Source: Streptococcus parasuis (GTDB lineage Bacteria > Bacillota > Bacilli > Lactobacillales > Streptococcaceae). From it: a DNA stretch of 64,000 nt. The stretch is from NCBI RefSeq assembly GCF_021654455.1, contig NZ_AP024276.1:992001-1056000 (forward strand). Direction: 5' to 3'. A program made the translations under genes and the position numbers. Shown one piece after another: positions 17,467 through 25,034 of the stretch (position 1 is the stretch's first letter; each line of letters begins with the position of its first letter). The notes under the pieces were generated by a model. That model saw only the letters and a list, made by a program, of their open reading frames with translations. It was not told the DNA's origin and made no database searches.

Positions 17467-17781
17467 CTATGCCTTTATCATGTCGTCGGCTTCCAGAATG
17501 TAATTGGTAAATCCTCGTGTGCCGATTTTATATCCCTCTGCTCTGATACGGGGATGGATGAGTTTTACTTTTTCCTCAAAGGCAAAGTTCTTTTCGCCTG
17601 CTTCTGCCGGAAGTATCACGATAATATCGTCTGCTCTCTGCACATTGGAATAGAGGTTGTAGCTTCTTGATAAGACCGTAAGCTGTCCGTTGATTCTTCT
17701 TTGTATGACTTTATCCTCACCGGCAAATTCTAAGTTTCCAAAAGTCTTTTCCATGTTGGGAATAACAAATTTTAGTTCCAT
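17467..17781 (-). CDS. Orf23, YdcP/DUF961-family protein
   Basis: A 104-aa paralogue of Orf22, first gene of the transfer operon. MELKFVIPNMEKTFGNLEFA and RGFTNYILEADDMIKA match Tn916 Orf23. I choose the ATG at 17781, with AAAGGG upstream; the longer open frame beginning at 17952 runs through a terminator hairpin and is not real. The gene lies 16 nt before orf22. Confidence 0.9.
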   Translation of the reverse strand: MELKFVIPNMEKTFGNLEFAGEDKVIQRRINGQLTVLSRSYNLYSNVQRADDIIVILPAEAGEKNFAFEEKVKLIHPRIRAEGYKIGTRGFTNYILEADDMIKA

Positions 17782-17909
17782 ATTTTTTCGCCCTTTCTGT
17801 GATCTATTGATTTTTATGTTTTCAGCGTATCTTTCGTAGGAGAACGACATTTCCTTTCCAAAGTTTTTCTTTCCATCATTATCACGACCTTTCAAATTAA
17901 ATACAAAAA

Positions 17910-17935
17910 TAGACACCTCATTGTTGAAGTGTCTA
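17910..17935 (-). terminator. Terminator upstream of orf23
   Basis: On the - strand TAGACAC and GTGTCTA flank further pairing bases TCA/TGA, followed by a TTTTTG run. It would stop transcripts that enter the element from the mutY side before the transfer operon. Transfer gene expression may require anti-termination or a promoter after it. Confidence 0.7.
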
Positions 17936-18110
17936 CCTTTATGAATATTCAATTTGTGCTGGAGGTATCTATTAAATCTTCACCTTTCAAGGAAAATCGT
18001 CGTACCAAAGCTCATTCATACGTAGTAAATCAGTAGTAATTTAATTGGTTTTATCCTTGATAAGGTGCAGTGTCTCCAGTGTTTATGCAGATAATTGGGA
18101 TTTTATGATG

Positions 18111-18128
18111 TTTTTTATGCAAAAAAAT
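18111..18128. other. Right ICE-chromosome junction
   Basis: TTTTTT (18111-18116), ATGCAA (18117-18122) and AAAAAT (18123-18128) repeat the T-rich, six-base coupling, A-rich layout of the left end. ATGCAA differs from TTAGAA at the left, as expected if one coupling sequence came from the previous host site. Confidence 0.75.
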
Positions 18129-18491
18129 AATGAAGCAGGTCTTCTATCAGGTTTCTGGTCTTTTCCGCTTTTGGAAAAAGGAGCAATCGTTGACAAACAA
18201 GTCTCTCTCTTTGAAGTTGCAGAAGAAGTTGTTCAGCCAGATATTCGGCAGAGCTTTACGGAACTTTATGGTCTGACTGTTAATTGGCAAGAGCAAGAAT
18301 TTGGCATCGTCCAGCACATTTTTAGTCACCGCAAATGGCAGATAGAAATGGTAGAAGGTGTGGCGGAAACACTTAACCTTCCAGAATCAAAAGAATTGAA
18401 ATGGGTTTCTGTAGAAGATTTTCCTACCTACCCATTTGCTAAGCCGCAACAAAAAATGTGGGAATCTTTTGTAAAAGCAAAAGAAAGTTAA
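18123..18491 (+). pseudogene. mutY: mutY 3' part (NUDIX-like domain), cut by ICE
   Basis: This piece encodes the last 122 residues of MutY, from KNNEAGLLSGFWSFPLLEKG to the stop. It is the NUDIX-related domain that recognises 8-oxoguanine (GFWSFPL and VQHIFSHRKWQIE are typical). It has no start signal of its own; the open frame that reaches it from inside the ICE (18045) begins with unrelated residues. Joined to 664-1446 it rebuilds an intact protein of 383 aa, so excision of the ICE would restore mutY. Confidence 0.93.
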
Positions 18492-18520
18492 AAAAATTGA
18501 ATTTGGAGCACATAATTATT

Positions 18521-18549
18521 TGAAAACGCTTTACAATAGTGGTATAATC
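18521..18549 (+). promoter_or_regulatory. Strong promoter after mutY
   Basis: TTGAAA (18521-18526), a 17-bp spacer and a perfect TATAAT (18544-18549). No open reading frame follows on this strand for about 1.4 kb, so it should drive a non-coding transcript. Confidence 0.7.
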
Positions 18550-18555
18550 TACTTG

Positions 18556-18713
18556 AAAAAAGGAAATAAGAAATTTAAAGATGCTGAGCGCCATCTGACC
18601 TAATGAAAGGAGTCTATTAGCGTTCATAGGTGTGTATATACTACTAGGATTCTGAATCTTTGGCAAAAAAGTTACAGATTCTAGTAGGGGAAAAGTCTTT
18701 CGTCGGTTTTCCA
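18556..18713 (+). ncRNA. Candidate structured small RNA
   Basis: After the promoter come four hairpins in a row: AGATG/CATCT (18579-18597 area), CTAAT/ATTAG (18601-18621 area), CTACTAG...CTAGTAG (18642-18688, extended by ATTCTG/CAGAT), and GGAAAA/TTTTCC (about 18690-18713). No protein frame fits. A clear T-run does not follow the last hairpin; the next terminator is at 19075. The family is not recognised. The borders are approximate. Confidence 0.45.
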
Positions 18714-19042
18714 ATGTTATTTGGAATGTAGTGTTTTATAATGCATAGCATTTGTACCTGACATTAGCCCAGTTACCCAGTTCAATCTAAATGAAGGCTA
18801 ATATTTTCATACCATAACGATTCATTTTTCAGCATACAAGTTGAGAAATAGTAAAATCAAAACCTCTAAAAATTTTCAATAATAATAAGCAATCTCCACA
18901 CTTTAAATAAAATAGTAGAGGACAATCAATCGACATAAGGGTAGCTAAATAATTAATTTACTTATTAAATCAACTCTATCAAGATTAAAAGTTGACACCG
19001 GTTCATTTTGGTTTTGAAAAGAGTATCAATTGTCAATAGTCA
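18714..19042. other. Non-coding stretch with no clear content
   Basis: AT-rich sequence without a plausible gene. A TTAGCC/GGCTAA inverted pair near 18765-18803 is the only structure noted. It may be the 3' part of the transcript from 18549. Confidence 0.35.
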
Positions 19043-19074
19043 TCAGATGAGAGACTTTTCCGTTAAAAGAAAAG

Positions 19075-19100
19075 GGAGGCGAGTAAGCCTCCTTTTTTTA
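19075..19100. terminator. Bidirectional terminator after the HdiR-like gene
   Basis: GGAGGC (19075-19080) pairs with GCCTCC (19087-19092), with a T-run at 19093-19099 on + and an A-rich left flank that gives a weaker T-run on -. It overlaps the stop of the repressor gene and would also end the + strand transcript from 18549. Confidence 0.8.
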
Positions 19101-19883
19101 CTCATAAATTGCAACCACTTGACCAATTGGACGGATATCGTCATCTGCATTAAAATATATATCATCATAGTCTGGATTGAGTGACTGTAGGTAGTCGCCT
19201 TTAAATTTTTTAACAAAATTTTCCCCATTTACGGAAAAAATCCCAATGGCATTTAATGGAATATGTGGGGTTAATCGAATAAATAAATAATCTCCATCTT
19301 GAATCTGTGGAGCCATGGAATCACCAACTACTTGGGCGATTGTATCATATGTGTGGCTGTCTGGAATGTCATCACTGAAGAATGATACTAGGTTATTCAA
19401 ATCAGTATCCTGCCAATAACCAGTACCAGCAGAGACTTTACCTGGAACGGCTAACTCAACCCGATCACGGTAATCATCCATTTGCAGAATGTTTGTCTGA
19501 CTAGTTTCCCGCATAGCCAGTAACTGTTCTTGACCAAAGGCTAACCATTGACTGTGAAATGGTTCTTGTAACTCTTTATCCAAGAGCTGGACCTGAGGAT
19601 GGATAGGCTGCTGAAAAAGCTTGAATTGCCCAGGAGTTATTGTCAAAGCAATGCCTTGATTGGTGTCTAACTGTTCAATCAATTCCCCAACAGATATGGA
19701 CATTCCTTTTGCTACTTTTTCAAGTGTATCCATTGTCGGCAAAAGAGCTTTTTTGGTTTTGGGATGTTGGTTCTTTTCTAACATGGAAATATATCCCTTT
19801 GTTAAACCAGATAGCTCCGCAAATTTATCCATTGATAATGAATGTTTGCTTCGGTATTCTTTTAATATTTCGCCTAGTATCAT
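19098..19883 (-). CDS. HdiR-like self-cleaving repressor (Xre + S24)
   Basis: A 261-aa stress repressor of the LexA/HdiR kind. An Xre helix-turn-helix covers about residues 4-65 (SMDKFAELSGLTKGYISMLEK). The S24 peptidase domain has a likely cleavage site Ala152-Gly153 (VSAGTG), nucleophile Ser189 (VGDSMAPQI) and the general base Lys225 or Lys226 (ENFVKKFKG). After DNA damage RecA would be expected to trigger self-cleavage and derepression. It is divergent from two unknown genes at 20020-21062, which share its control region and are likely targets. Its promoter is TTGCAA-17-TATAAT on the - strand. Confidence 0.9.
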   Translation of the reverse strand: MILGEILKEYRSKHSLSMDKFAELSGLTKGYISMLEKNQHPKTKKALLPTMDTLEKVAKGMSISVGELIEQLDTNQGIALTITPGQFKLFQQPIHPQVQLLDKELQEPFHSQWLAFGQEQLLAMRETSQTNILQMDDYRDRVELAVPGKVSAGTGYWQDTDLNNLVSFFSDDIPDSHTYDTIAQVVGDSMAPQIQDGDYLFIRLTPHIPLNAIGIFSVNGENFVKKFKGDYLQSLNPDYDDIYFNADDDIRPIGQVVAIYE

Positions 19884-19896
19884 GGTTGTCTCCTTG

Positions 19897-19982
19897 TTTG
19901 TTTAACCAATTATACCATTTTATATTTTTGTTTGCAAATATCGTTTAACATGTTTGACAAAATGGAAAATTGGTGTTAAAAT
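19897..19982. promoter_or_regulatory. Divergent promoters with GTTTRAC repeats
   Basis: The - strand promoter is TTGCAA (19932-19937), 17 bp, TATAAT (19909-19914). The + strand promoter is TTGACA (19954-19959), 17 bp, TAAAAT (19977-19982). GTTTAAC occurs at 19900-19906 and 19943-19949 and GTTTGAC at 19952-19958, overlapping both promoters. They are candidate operators for the HdiR-like protein. Confidence 0.65.
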
Positions 19983-20019
19983 TATCTCACATAAATGAAA
20001 AACGGAGGTAGGGTCGATT

Positions 20020-20487
20020 ATGAAGATAGTTATTTCTTGGAATGATATCTATAAGGAATGGGAAACATATGCTAGCCATTTTGGGTTGACCTCTCCGTTA
20101 AACATGGAAGATTTTGAAGGCAGGTGGTCTGAGGATTTTGGAAAAGGTAGTGTGTTCACAGCTAACTTATTACGTACTTACCAATTCGATGTTGAAAAGA
20201 CAGCTGCTGTGTGGATTGCATCATTTTGTCGGGATTTGATGCAGGATTATGCCTATTTGTTAAATGGCAAAGCCTATCTCATGGTCAATCACCTATATTT
20301 TTTGGCCATCAAACAACTTCAAGATGAACAAGTTATTTGGTCAAAACCTCTGACACGTTTACAGCCGAAGTTATTTTTATCTTACCGTTTGTTGGAGAAT
20401 TTAGATTTAAGTCAATATCCTTGTATTGTCGAGCTGGCAATGCTACAAGCGAGTATGATTCGTTCACAACTATTGGAAAATAAATAA
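20020..20487 (+). CDS. Unknown protein, divergent from the HdiR-like repressor
   Basis: A 155-aa protein I do not recognise. It is rich in aromatic residues and mostly helical in appearance, with no transmembrane segment or signal peptide. A GGAGGTAGGG-type ribosome site precedes the ATG. The promoter at 19954-19982 overlaps candidate operators, so expression is probably linked to DNA damage. It is followed after 20 nt by another unknown gene on the same transcript. Confidence 0.75.
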   Translation: MKIVISWNDIYKEWETYASHFGLTSPLNMEDFEGRWSEDFGKGSVFTANLLRTYQFDVEKTAAVWIASFCRDLMQDYAYLLNGKAYLMVNHLYFLAIKQLQDEQVIWSKPLTRLQPKLFLSYRLLENLDLSQYPCIVELAMLQASMIRSQLLENK

Positions 20488-20507
20488 GGATTTAAGGGAG
20501 AATGAAG

Positions 20508-21062
20508 ATGTTAAAGATGTTATCTATGCAAAATACTAAAATGGATTTATCAAAGATTGAAGACTACTGGATGGACACCTTGGTTGAGCGAGGGATTTTT
20601 GATGATACTCAAGTTCACAACGGTCTATGTTGGAGATGTAAAACTTCTCATGCTGTGGCTGCTTATCAAATTGTATCGCATAAATGGAAAACAGACATGA
20701 CTAGTTTTGCGAATCAAATGGTACTCTGTCAATCGTGTCAGTATGAAAAACCAGATGTGGCAGATGCTGAAATTGTATGGCAGTGGTTAGAAGTCGAAAG
20801 TGACCACAGATATTGGGTGCTACAAGGTATGGCAGAGTATGAAAAGATGTATAATAAAACAGTACTTCAAGAATTGTGGGATATGGGCACTAGAGAAGGA
20901 GAAGAAGTGGAAAGGCTTGTTACTAAAGTGATGAATTCTTCTCGTGAAAATAGTGTCGTTTTAAATCGTGCAACAATAGCAGGCCTCTTTCGAACTGAGA
21001 TTGAACGGATGCGTAGAAAGGCTTTCTTGAATTGGACAGGAATTTTTAAGTTGGTTAGCTAG
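20508..21062 (+). CDS. Unknown zinc-finger-like protein
   Basis: A protein of about 184 aa, second gene of the putative damage-inducible pair. Two cysteine pairs, C-W-R-C (about residue 42) and C-Q-S-C (about 76), could bind zinc in the manner of HNH or treble-clef proteins. The C-terminal half is charged and helical. I prefer the ATG at 20508, which has AAGGGAG 8 nt upstream, over the one at 20502. No family is recognised. Confidence 0.7.
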   Translation: MLKMLSMQNTKMDLSKIEDYWMDTLVERGIFDDTQVHNGLCWRCKTSHAVAAYQIVSHKWKTDMTSFANQMVLCQSCQYEKPDVADAEIVWQWLEVESDHRYWVLQGMAEYEKMYNKTVLQELWDMGTREGEEVERLVTKVMNSSRENSVVLNRATIAGLFRTEIERMRRKAFLNWTGIFKLVS

Positions 21063-21116
21063 TCGACATACTTGTAAGGATAGTGTCCATAAGGGTAAGA
21101 ATAGTAGATAAATATA

Positions 21117-21166
21117 AAAACGCATTGGTTAGAATTCCAAGTAAAGGAATCTAAGCAATGCGTTTT
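21117..21166. terminator. Large bidirectional terminator
   Basis: AAAACGCATTGGTTAGAATTCC and its near complement form a stem of about 20 bp around AAGTAAA, with A and T runs on the outer sides. It separates the convergent genes ending at 21062 and 21201. Confidence 0.8.
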
Positions 21167-21200
21167 AAGATAGAAGTTTCCTAATAAAAATAAGGTAGGG

Positions 21201-21527
21201 TTATTCGATGTTGGAGATAGAACGGTTTTCTTTTCTGGAAAAACGGTGACCACAGTATTGGCAGCGATAGTATGTTCTATCGGCTTCATAGAGCATTGCA
21301 AACATTGCTCCTTCAACACCGTTGATTGCATGACCGACCATTCCAGCTTTACGAGAATATTGTTTTCGACTTGGAGTATACGTTTGAAGCTTAATAGACT
21401 TACATTTTGGACACCTTGGTGGCTGCTTGGTATCCTTAGTATCAGGATGGAACCGCCGATAAATACTATAAGAAATTATCAAGATAAGAAGGATTATTGG
21501 TCCAATATATTCTAATAATGTATTCAT
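21201..21527 (-). CDS. Membrane-anchored zinc-ribbon protein
   Basis: A 108-aa protein with an N-terminal transmembrane segment (about 5-23, LEYIGPIILLILIISYSIY) and a cytoplasmic part with two cysteine pairs, C-P-K-C (about 39-42) and C-Q-Y-C (about 89-92), that should form one zinc ribbon. A glycine-rich helix (GMVGHAINGVEGAMFAML) lies between them. Function unknown; such proteins occur widely in streptococci. Confidence 0.7.
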   Translation of the reverse strand: MNTLLEYIGPIILLILIISYSIYRRFHPDTKDTKQPPRCPKCKSIKLQTYTPSRKQYSRKAGMVGHAINGVEGAMFAMLYEADRTYYRCQYCGHRFSRKENRSISNIE

Positions 21528-21610
21528 AATATCATTGTATCTGTTCTTCTTATTTTATTCAAGTAATATGAGTAGTGGATTATATTGGTAGAATTATCTC
21601 ATACATGGTT

Positions 21611-21627
21611 ATAGGTGTTAACTATAG
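21611..21627. promoter_or_regulatory. Candidate Met box (MetR/MtaR site)
   Basis: TATAGGTGTTAACTATA matches 13 of the 16 fixed positions of the streptococcal MET box TATAGTTTNAAACTATA as I recall it. It lies about 45 nt before a TAGAAT -10 at 21672-21677, a position suited to activation by a LysR-type MetR/MtaR protein. Confidence 0.6.
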
Positions 21628-21704
21628 GGTTCCTTAACATTTAAATATTAGTCAAGATGGTAAAAATGAGGTAGAATACTGAAAAAGACCAAAGGAGTAT
21701 CTTT

Positions 21705-22985
21705 ATGGCTAGAGAATTTTCATTTGAAACCCTTCAACTTCATGCTGGACAGGAGGTTGATGCTGCTTCAAAATCGCGTGCGGTACCTATTTATCAGACA
21801 ACTTCCTATGTATTTGAAGATGCTCAAGAAGCGGAGGATTTGTTTGCTTTACGTAAACCTGGTAATATCTACACTCGTATTACCAATCCAACGGTTGCTA
21901 CTTTTGAGAATCGTATTGCTGCCTTAGAAGGTGGCGTTGGGGCGCTCGCAACTGCTTCTGGTATGGCAGCAGTTACCTATACTGTTTTAGCATTGGCACA
22001 CGCTGGGGATCATATTGTAGCAGCGACCACTCTCTATGGTGGGACCTTTAATCTTTTCAAAGAAACCCTTCCTCGTTATGGTATTACAACAAGCTTTGTC
22101 GATATTGCTGACTTTGAAGCAGTAGAAGCTGCCATTCAAGATAATACAAAACTGGTATTTATTGAAACCTTGGGAAACCCTGTTATCAATATTCCTGATC
22201 TTGAAAAATTGGCAGAAATTGCGCACAACCACCATATCCCACTTGTTTCAGATAATACCTTTGCAACTCCATATTTGATTAATGTATTTTCTCATGGTGT
22301 TGATATCGCAGTTCATTCTGCAACCAAGTTTATCGGTGGGCATGGTACGACCATTGGCGGTGTGATTGTCGATAGTGGCAAGTTTGACTGGGCGGCATCT
22401 GGTAAGTTTCCGCAATTTGTTGAAGAAGATCCAAGTTATCACAATATTAGTTACACTCGTGATATTGGTGCTGCAGCATTTATTGTAGCAGTTCGTGTAC
22501 AATTACTTCGCGATACAGGTGCAGCCCTTTCTCCATTTAACGCCTTCTTGCTTTTGCAAGGGTTAGAAACCTTGTCTCTCCGTGTAGAGCGTCATGTATC
22601 AAATGCCGAAAAGATAGTTGATTTCTTGCTCAATCACCCTAATGTTGAGTCGGTCAATTATCCATCACTTCCAGATAGTCCTTATAAGGCTTTGGCAGAT
22701 AAATACCTGCCTAAAGGTGTTGGATCTATTTTCTCTTTCCAAGTAAAAGGCGGAGCAGAAGAAGCTCGTAAGGTTATTGATAGCTTGGAAATCTTTTCTA
22801 ATTTAGCAAACGTTGCTGATGCGAAATCACTAGTAGTTCATCCAGCTACAACCACGCATGCTCAGTTAGCTCCTGAAGATTTACTTGCTGCTGGGGTCAC
22901 ACCAAATCAAATTCGCCTATCCATCGGACTTGAAAATGTCAATGATTTGATTGAGGACTTACAGCTTGCTCTTGATAAACTATAA
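21705..22985 (+). CDS. metY: O-acetylhomoserine sulfhydrylase
   Basis: A 426-aa PLP enzyme of the Cys/Met metabolism family that makes homocysteine from O-acetylhomoserine and sulphide. The PLP lysine lies in HSATKFIGGHG; the SDNTFATPYL and YTRITNPT motifs are typical. The length and the insert after the lysine (FPQFVEEDPSYH) fit the sulfhydrylase branch better than cystathionine gamma-synthase. AAAGGAG precedes the ATG. A Met box upstream suggests control by methionine supply. The gene stands alone and ends at a terminator. Confidence 0.9.
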   Translation: MAREFSFETLQLHAGQEVDAASKSRAVPIYQTTSYVFEDAQEAEDLFALRKPGNIYTRITNPTVATFENRIAALEGGVGALATASGMAAVTYTVLALAHAGDHIVAATTLYGGTFNLFKETLPRYGITTSFVDIADFEAVEAAIQDNTKLVFIETLGNPVINIPDLEKLAEIAHNHHIPLVSDNTFATPYLINVFSHGVDIAVHSATKFIGGHGTTIGGVIVDSGKFDWAASGKFPQFVEEDPSYHNISYTRDIGAAAFIVAVRVQLLRDTGAALSPFNAFLLLQGLETLSLRVERHVSNAEKIVDFLLNHPNVESVNYPSLPDSPYKALADKYLPKGVGSIFSFQVKGGAEEARKVIDSLEIFSNLANVADAKSLVVHPATTTHAQLAPEDLLAAGVTPNQIRLSIGLENVNDLIEDLQLALDKL

Positions 22986-23018
22986 GCTGTAAAGCGAATA
23001 CATTCGAAATACTATTAG

Positions 23019-23053
23019 AAAAGGAAATTTGGCATGTGCGCCAATTTCCTTTT
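23019..23053. terminator. Terminator between metY and the ABC-F gene
   Basis: AAAAGGAAATTTGGC pairs with GCCAATTTCCTTTT with one bulge, flanked by A and T runs. It serves the convergent genes on both sides. Confidence 0.8.
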
Positions 23054-23058
23054 ATTAT

Positions 23059-24585
23059 TTATTGTGGTTCTTCCAGTCCAGTCTCAGTTAGTCGGTAGAT
23101 TCTTTGACAAACTTCTTTCAAAAAACGTCTGTCGTGTGATACGCATACCAAGCCACCTGGATAATCGGCAAATAGTTGACGAATATATGGCTGAGAAGTA
23201 GGAGAGAAGTTTCGACTGGGTTCATCTAATAAGAGAAAATTGGCTTGTTCAAGAACCATTTTTAACAAGAGTAACTTGGCTTTTTGTCCCCCTGAAAGTT
23301 CACAGATCCTGTGTTGAACTTCTTGTCGTGTAAACTGCAGACTGGCTAGATGTGTTAAGATGAGTTGTTCCTGCTCACGATTGCCATTTTCAATTAAAAA
23401 ATCAAGTGGAGTTTTAGACTCATCAAGGACTTCTGAATAGCGCTGGGGCATGTATCCCAAGTTTATATCTGCTCGTTGCCTGAGTTCTTGATAGATTAGC
23501 TTTAGAAAACTGGATTTACCAATTCCATTTTGTCCAATGATGCCAATTTTCTCTTGTCCATTTAAGTTGAAATGGATATTGCTAACTAATTGTCGTTCTT
23601 CAACATTCAATTGGAATTTTTCTAAGTGAAGCACTTGCTTTCTAGCTGGTAGTGGTGAAATGTCCGAGAAGAAGAGGGAAATGGCATCTTCATGAAAAGG
23701 TACTTCTGTGAGATTTTTCTTCATTCTTTCATAGCGTTTTTCACGTGATAAGACATTCTTCATCTTCTTGGCAATGAGGCGTCCCATAGTAGCATCATGC
23801 GTATTGAGCAAGGTATTGCGCACCTGTGATTTTTGTCGTAGATGCTTGTTCATGGCTTTGTCAAATTCTTTTTGGTCATTCCGAGCTTGTTGAACTTGTT
23901 TCTGATAGGCTTGTTGGCGCTTCTGTGCGTAATCCTGATAGTCCAATTCTTCAACTTTGGTTTGAGCAAGTGTTTTCTTCTTAACCGATTCAAGATGAAT
24001 GATTTTTGTAGCTGTTCTGCTAAGAAAGTCTTCATCGTGAGAAACAAAAAGGATGGTCTTTGGACTCGTGATGATATAGTTTTCAAGCCAGAGTAAGGTA
24101 TCTAAATCCAAGTCGTTAGACGGCTCATCCAGAAAAATCATATCAGAAGGAGTGGCTAGCTTTTTTATCAACTGAATTTTTAGTTTTTCACCACCTGACA
24201 GGCTTCCAATCAATTGTTGACTGGCAAATCGCTCACTGTCAAACTGGAGCTGGTCAGCATAGAGGTAGAGTAAGCCGTAATCAATGTCACTGTCCATGTC
24301 AGCGAAGAAGTAGTCGTTCAAGGTTAGCTCTGCTATTTCCAGTGGAAGACTTTGGGGAATATAGACTGGTGAGTGAAAATATCGGTGAATGCTGCCTGAT
24401 TGAAGCAGGTAGTTGGTGACAAGTGTTGAATCCATCAAGGTGAGTAATAGACTGGATTTTCCATTTCCTTCTTCGCCGATGATGGCTATTTTATCGCCAG
24501 GGTTGACATTGAGATTCAGGTCGTGAACCAGATTTCGCAAATCTTTTTGATGGTCGAGGGATAGGTGATGAGTGGTTAGTAGCAT
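23059..24585 (-). CDS. ABC-F ribosome-protection-type ATPase
   Basis: A 508-aa protein with two ABC domains and no membrane segments, as in antibiotic-resistance and translation-factor ABC-F proteins. Walker A motifs are GEEGNGKSS and GQNGIGKSS; signatures are LSGGEKLK and LSGGQKAK; Walker B motifs are MIFLDEPSNDLD and FLLLDEPSRNFS. The charged linker lies at about residues 205-300. ABC-F proteins of this kind displace antibiotics from the peptidyl transferase centre or exit tunnel. The leader (24600-24745) has an attenuator of the kind that controls such genes, which supports a resistance role. The drug class cannot be told from the sequence. Confidence 0.88.
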   Translation of the reverse strand: MLLTTHHLSLDHQKDLRNLVHDLNLNVNPGDKIAIIGEEGNGKSSLLLTLMDSTLVTNYLLQSGSIHRYFHSPVYIPQSLPLEIAELTLNDYFFADMDSDIDYGLLYLYADQLQFDSERFASQQLIGSLSGGEKLKIQLIKKLATPSDMIFLDEPSNDLDLDTLLWLENYIITSPKTILFVSHDEDFLSRTATKIIHLESVKKKTLAQTKVEELDYQDYAQKRQQAYQKQVQQARNDQKEFDKAMNKHLRQKSQVRNTLLNTHDATMGRLIAKKMKNVLSREKRYERMKKNLTEVPFHEDAISLFFSDISPLPARKQVLHLEKFQLNVEERQLVSNIHFNLNGQEKIGIIGQNGIGKSSFLKLIYQELRQRADINLGYMPQRYSEVLDESKTPLDFLIENGNREQEQLILTHLASLQFTRQEVQHRICELSGGQKAKLLLLKMVLEQANFLLLDEPSRNFSPTSQPYIRQLFADYPGGLVCVSHDRRFLKEVCQRIYRLTETGLEEPQ

Positions 24586-24607
24586 AAGGCCTCCTTTACA
24601 AGAAAAA

Positions 24608-24632
24608 ACACACTACCTATTTAGTAGTGTGT
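24608..24632 (-). terminator. Attenuator terminator of the ABC-F gene
   Basis: ACACACTAC and GTAGTGTGT form a perfect 9-bp stem around a 7-nt loop, followed on the - strand by a T-run. It lies just before the ribosome site of the ABC-F gene, so transcription should stop here unless the stem is prevented from forming. Confidence 0.85.
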
Positions 24633-24745
24633 CAAAACCTGCTCAAAAAGACCCTATTCATGGAATAGAGGGAGCAGAAAAATGGACGCAAGAAAACTAC
24701 TAAATAAGTATAGAACTTAAATTGAGTTTACTTGTTACTGTCCAT
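24608..24745 (-). promoter_or_regulatory. Leader attenuator with short ORF (MDSNK)
   Basis: A five-codon frame, MDSNK, starts at 24745 after GAGGTAAGGAG. About 20 nt later the string TATTTAGTAGT (about 24696-24706) is perfectly complementary to ACTACTAAATA in the 5' half of the terminator. ATGGAC at the start of the short ORF can also pair with GTCCAT further down, enclosing the antiterminator. Alternative pairings governed by a ribosome stalled on the short ORF are the known scheme for drug-induced ABC-F genes. Confidence 0.75.
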
Positions 24746-24805
24746 TTCTCCTTACCTCGCAATTACAATTTTATAATAGCTTACCATATGTATTGAGATT
24801 TGTCA

Positions 24806-24867
24806 ATTTTTCAAGAGATAGTCAATAAGACGAATGATTGGTCGTAGGTGACTATCTCTTGAAAAAT
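24806..24867. repeat. Perfect 19-bp inverted repeat between divergent genes
   Basis: ATTTTTCAAGAGATAGTCA (24806-24824) recurs inverted at 24849-24867 with a 24-nt spacer. It lies between the promoters of the ABC-F gene and the lactate permease. No flanking target duplication was seen. Confidence 0.75.
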
Positions 24868-24915
24868 AATGAAAATAATTCATAGATAGGGTGTTACTTT
24901 TTTCCCTAACCTGTG

Positions 24916-24921
24916 CTATAA
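24916..24921 (+). promoter_or_regulatory. -10 element for the lactate permease gene
   Basis: A perfect TATAAT with a weak -35 (GTTACT at 24893-24898, 17-bp spacing). The leader is about 105 nt long. Confidence 0.5.
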
Positions 24922-25034
24922 TACACACAATGTTAGGTTTCTTTTTGCTTAATCATGGTGGTTAGGTATGATGTAGAGCTGACAGATGATTCAAATCTTT
25001 GGTTTGAAAATAAATAGGGAAATGAAAAAAATTT

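Larger units (their letters stand above)
1447..18122. mobile_element. Tn916-family integrative and conjugative element, about 16.7 kb
   Basis: The element lies within mutY. From the left it carries int, xis, orf8, orf7, a KTR gene, a hydrolase and tetR cargo, then orf13-orf23 of the conjugation module, in Tn916 order. Genes of Tn916 not found are tet(M), orf9, orf10, orf12 and orf24. All its genes are on the - strand. TAGTAAAT occurs near both ends (1599-1606 and 18023-18030, with a TAGTAAT at 18034-18040) and may be integrase arm sites. The backbone looks richer in G+C than the AT-rich cargo, which suggests the cargo came separately. Transfer genes all look intact, so mobility is plausible. 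Confidence 0.95.

Noticed and set aside
17782-17952. N-terminal extension of Orf23
   Set aside because: It runs through a terminator hairpin; the ATG at 17781 has a good ribosome site.
18045-18491. Open frame of 148 aa taken as a full gene
   Set aside because: Its first residues come from the ICE end; only 18123-18491 is the mutY 3' part.
18521-18536. cre site TTGAAAACGCTTTACA
   Set aside because: An extra base breaks the consensus spacing, so catabolite control is not supported.
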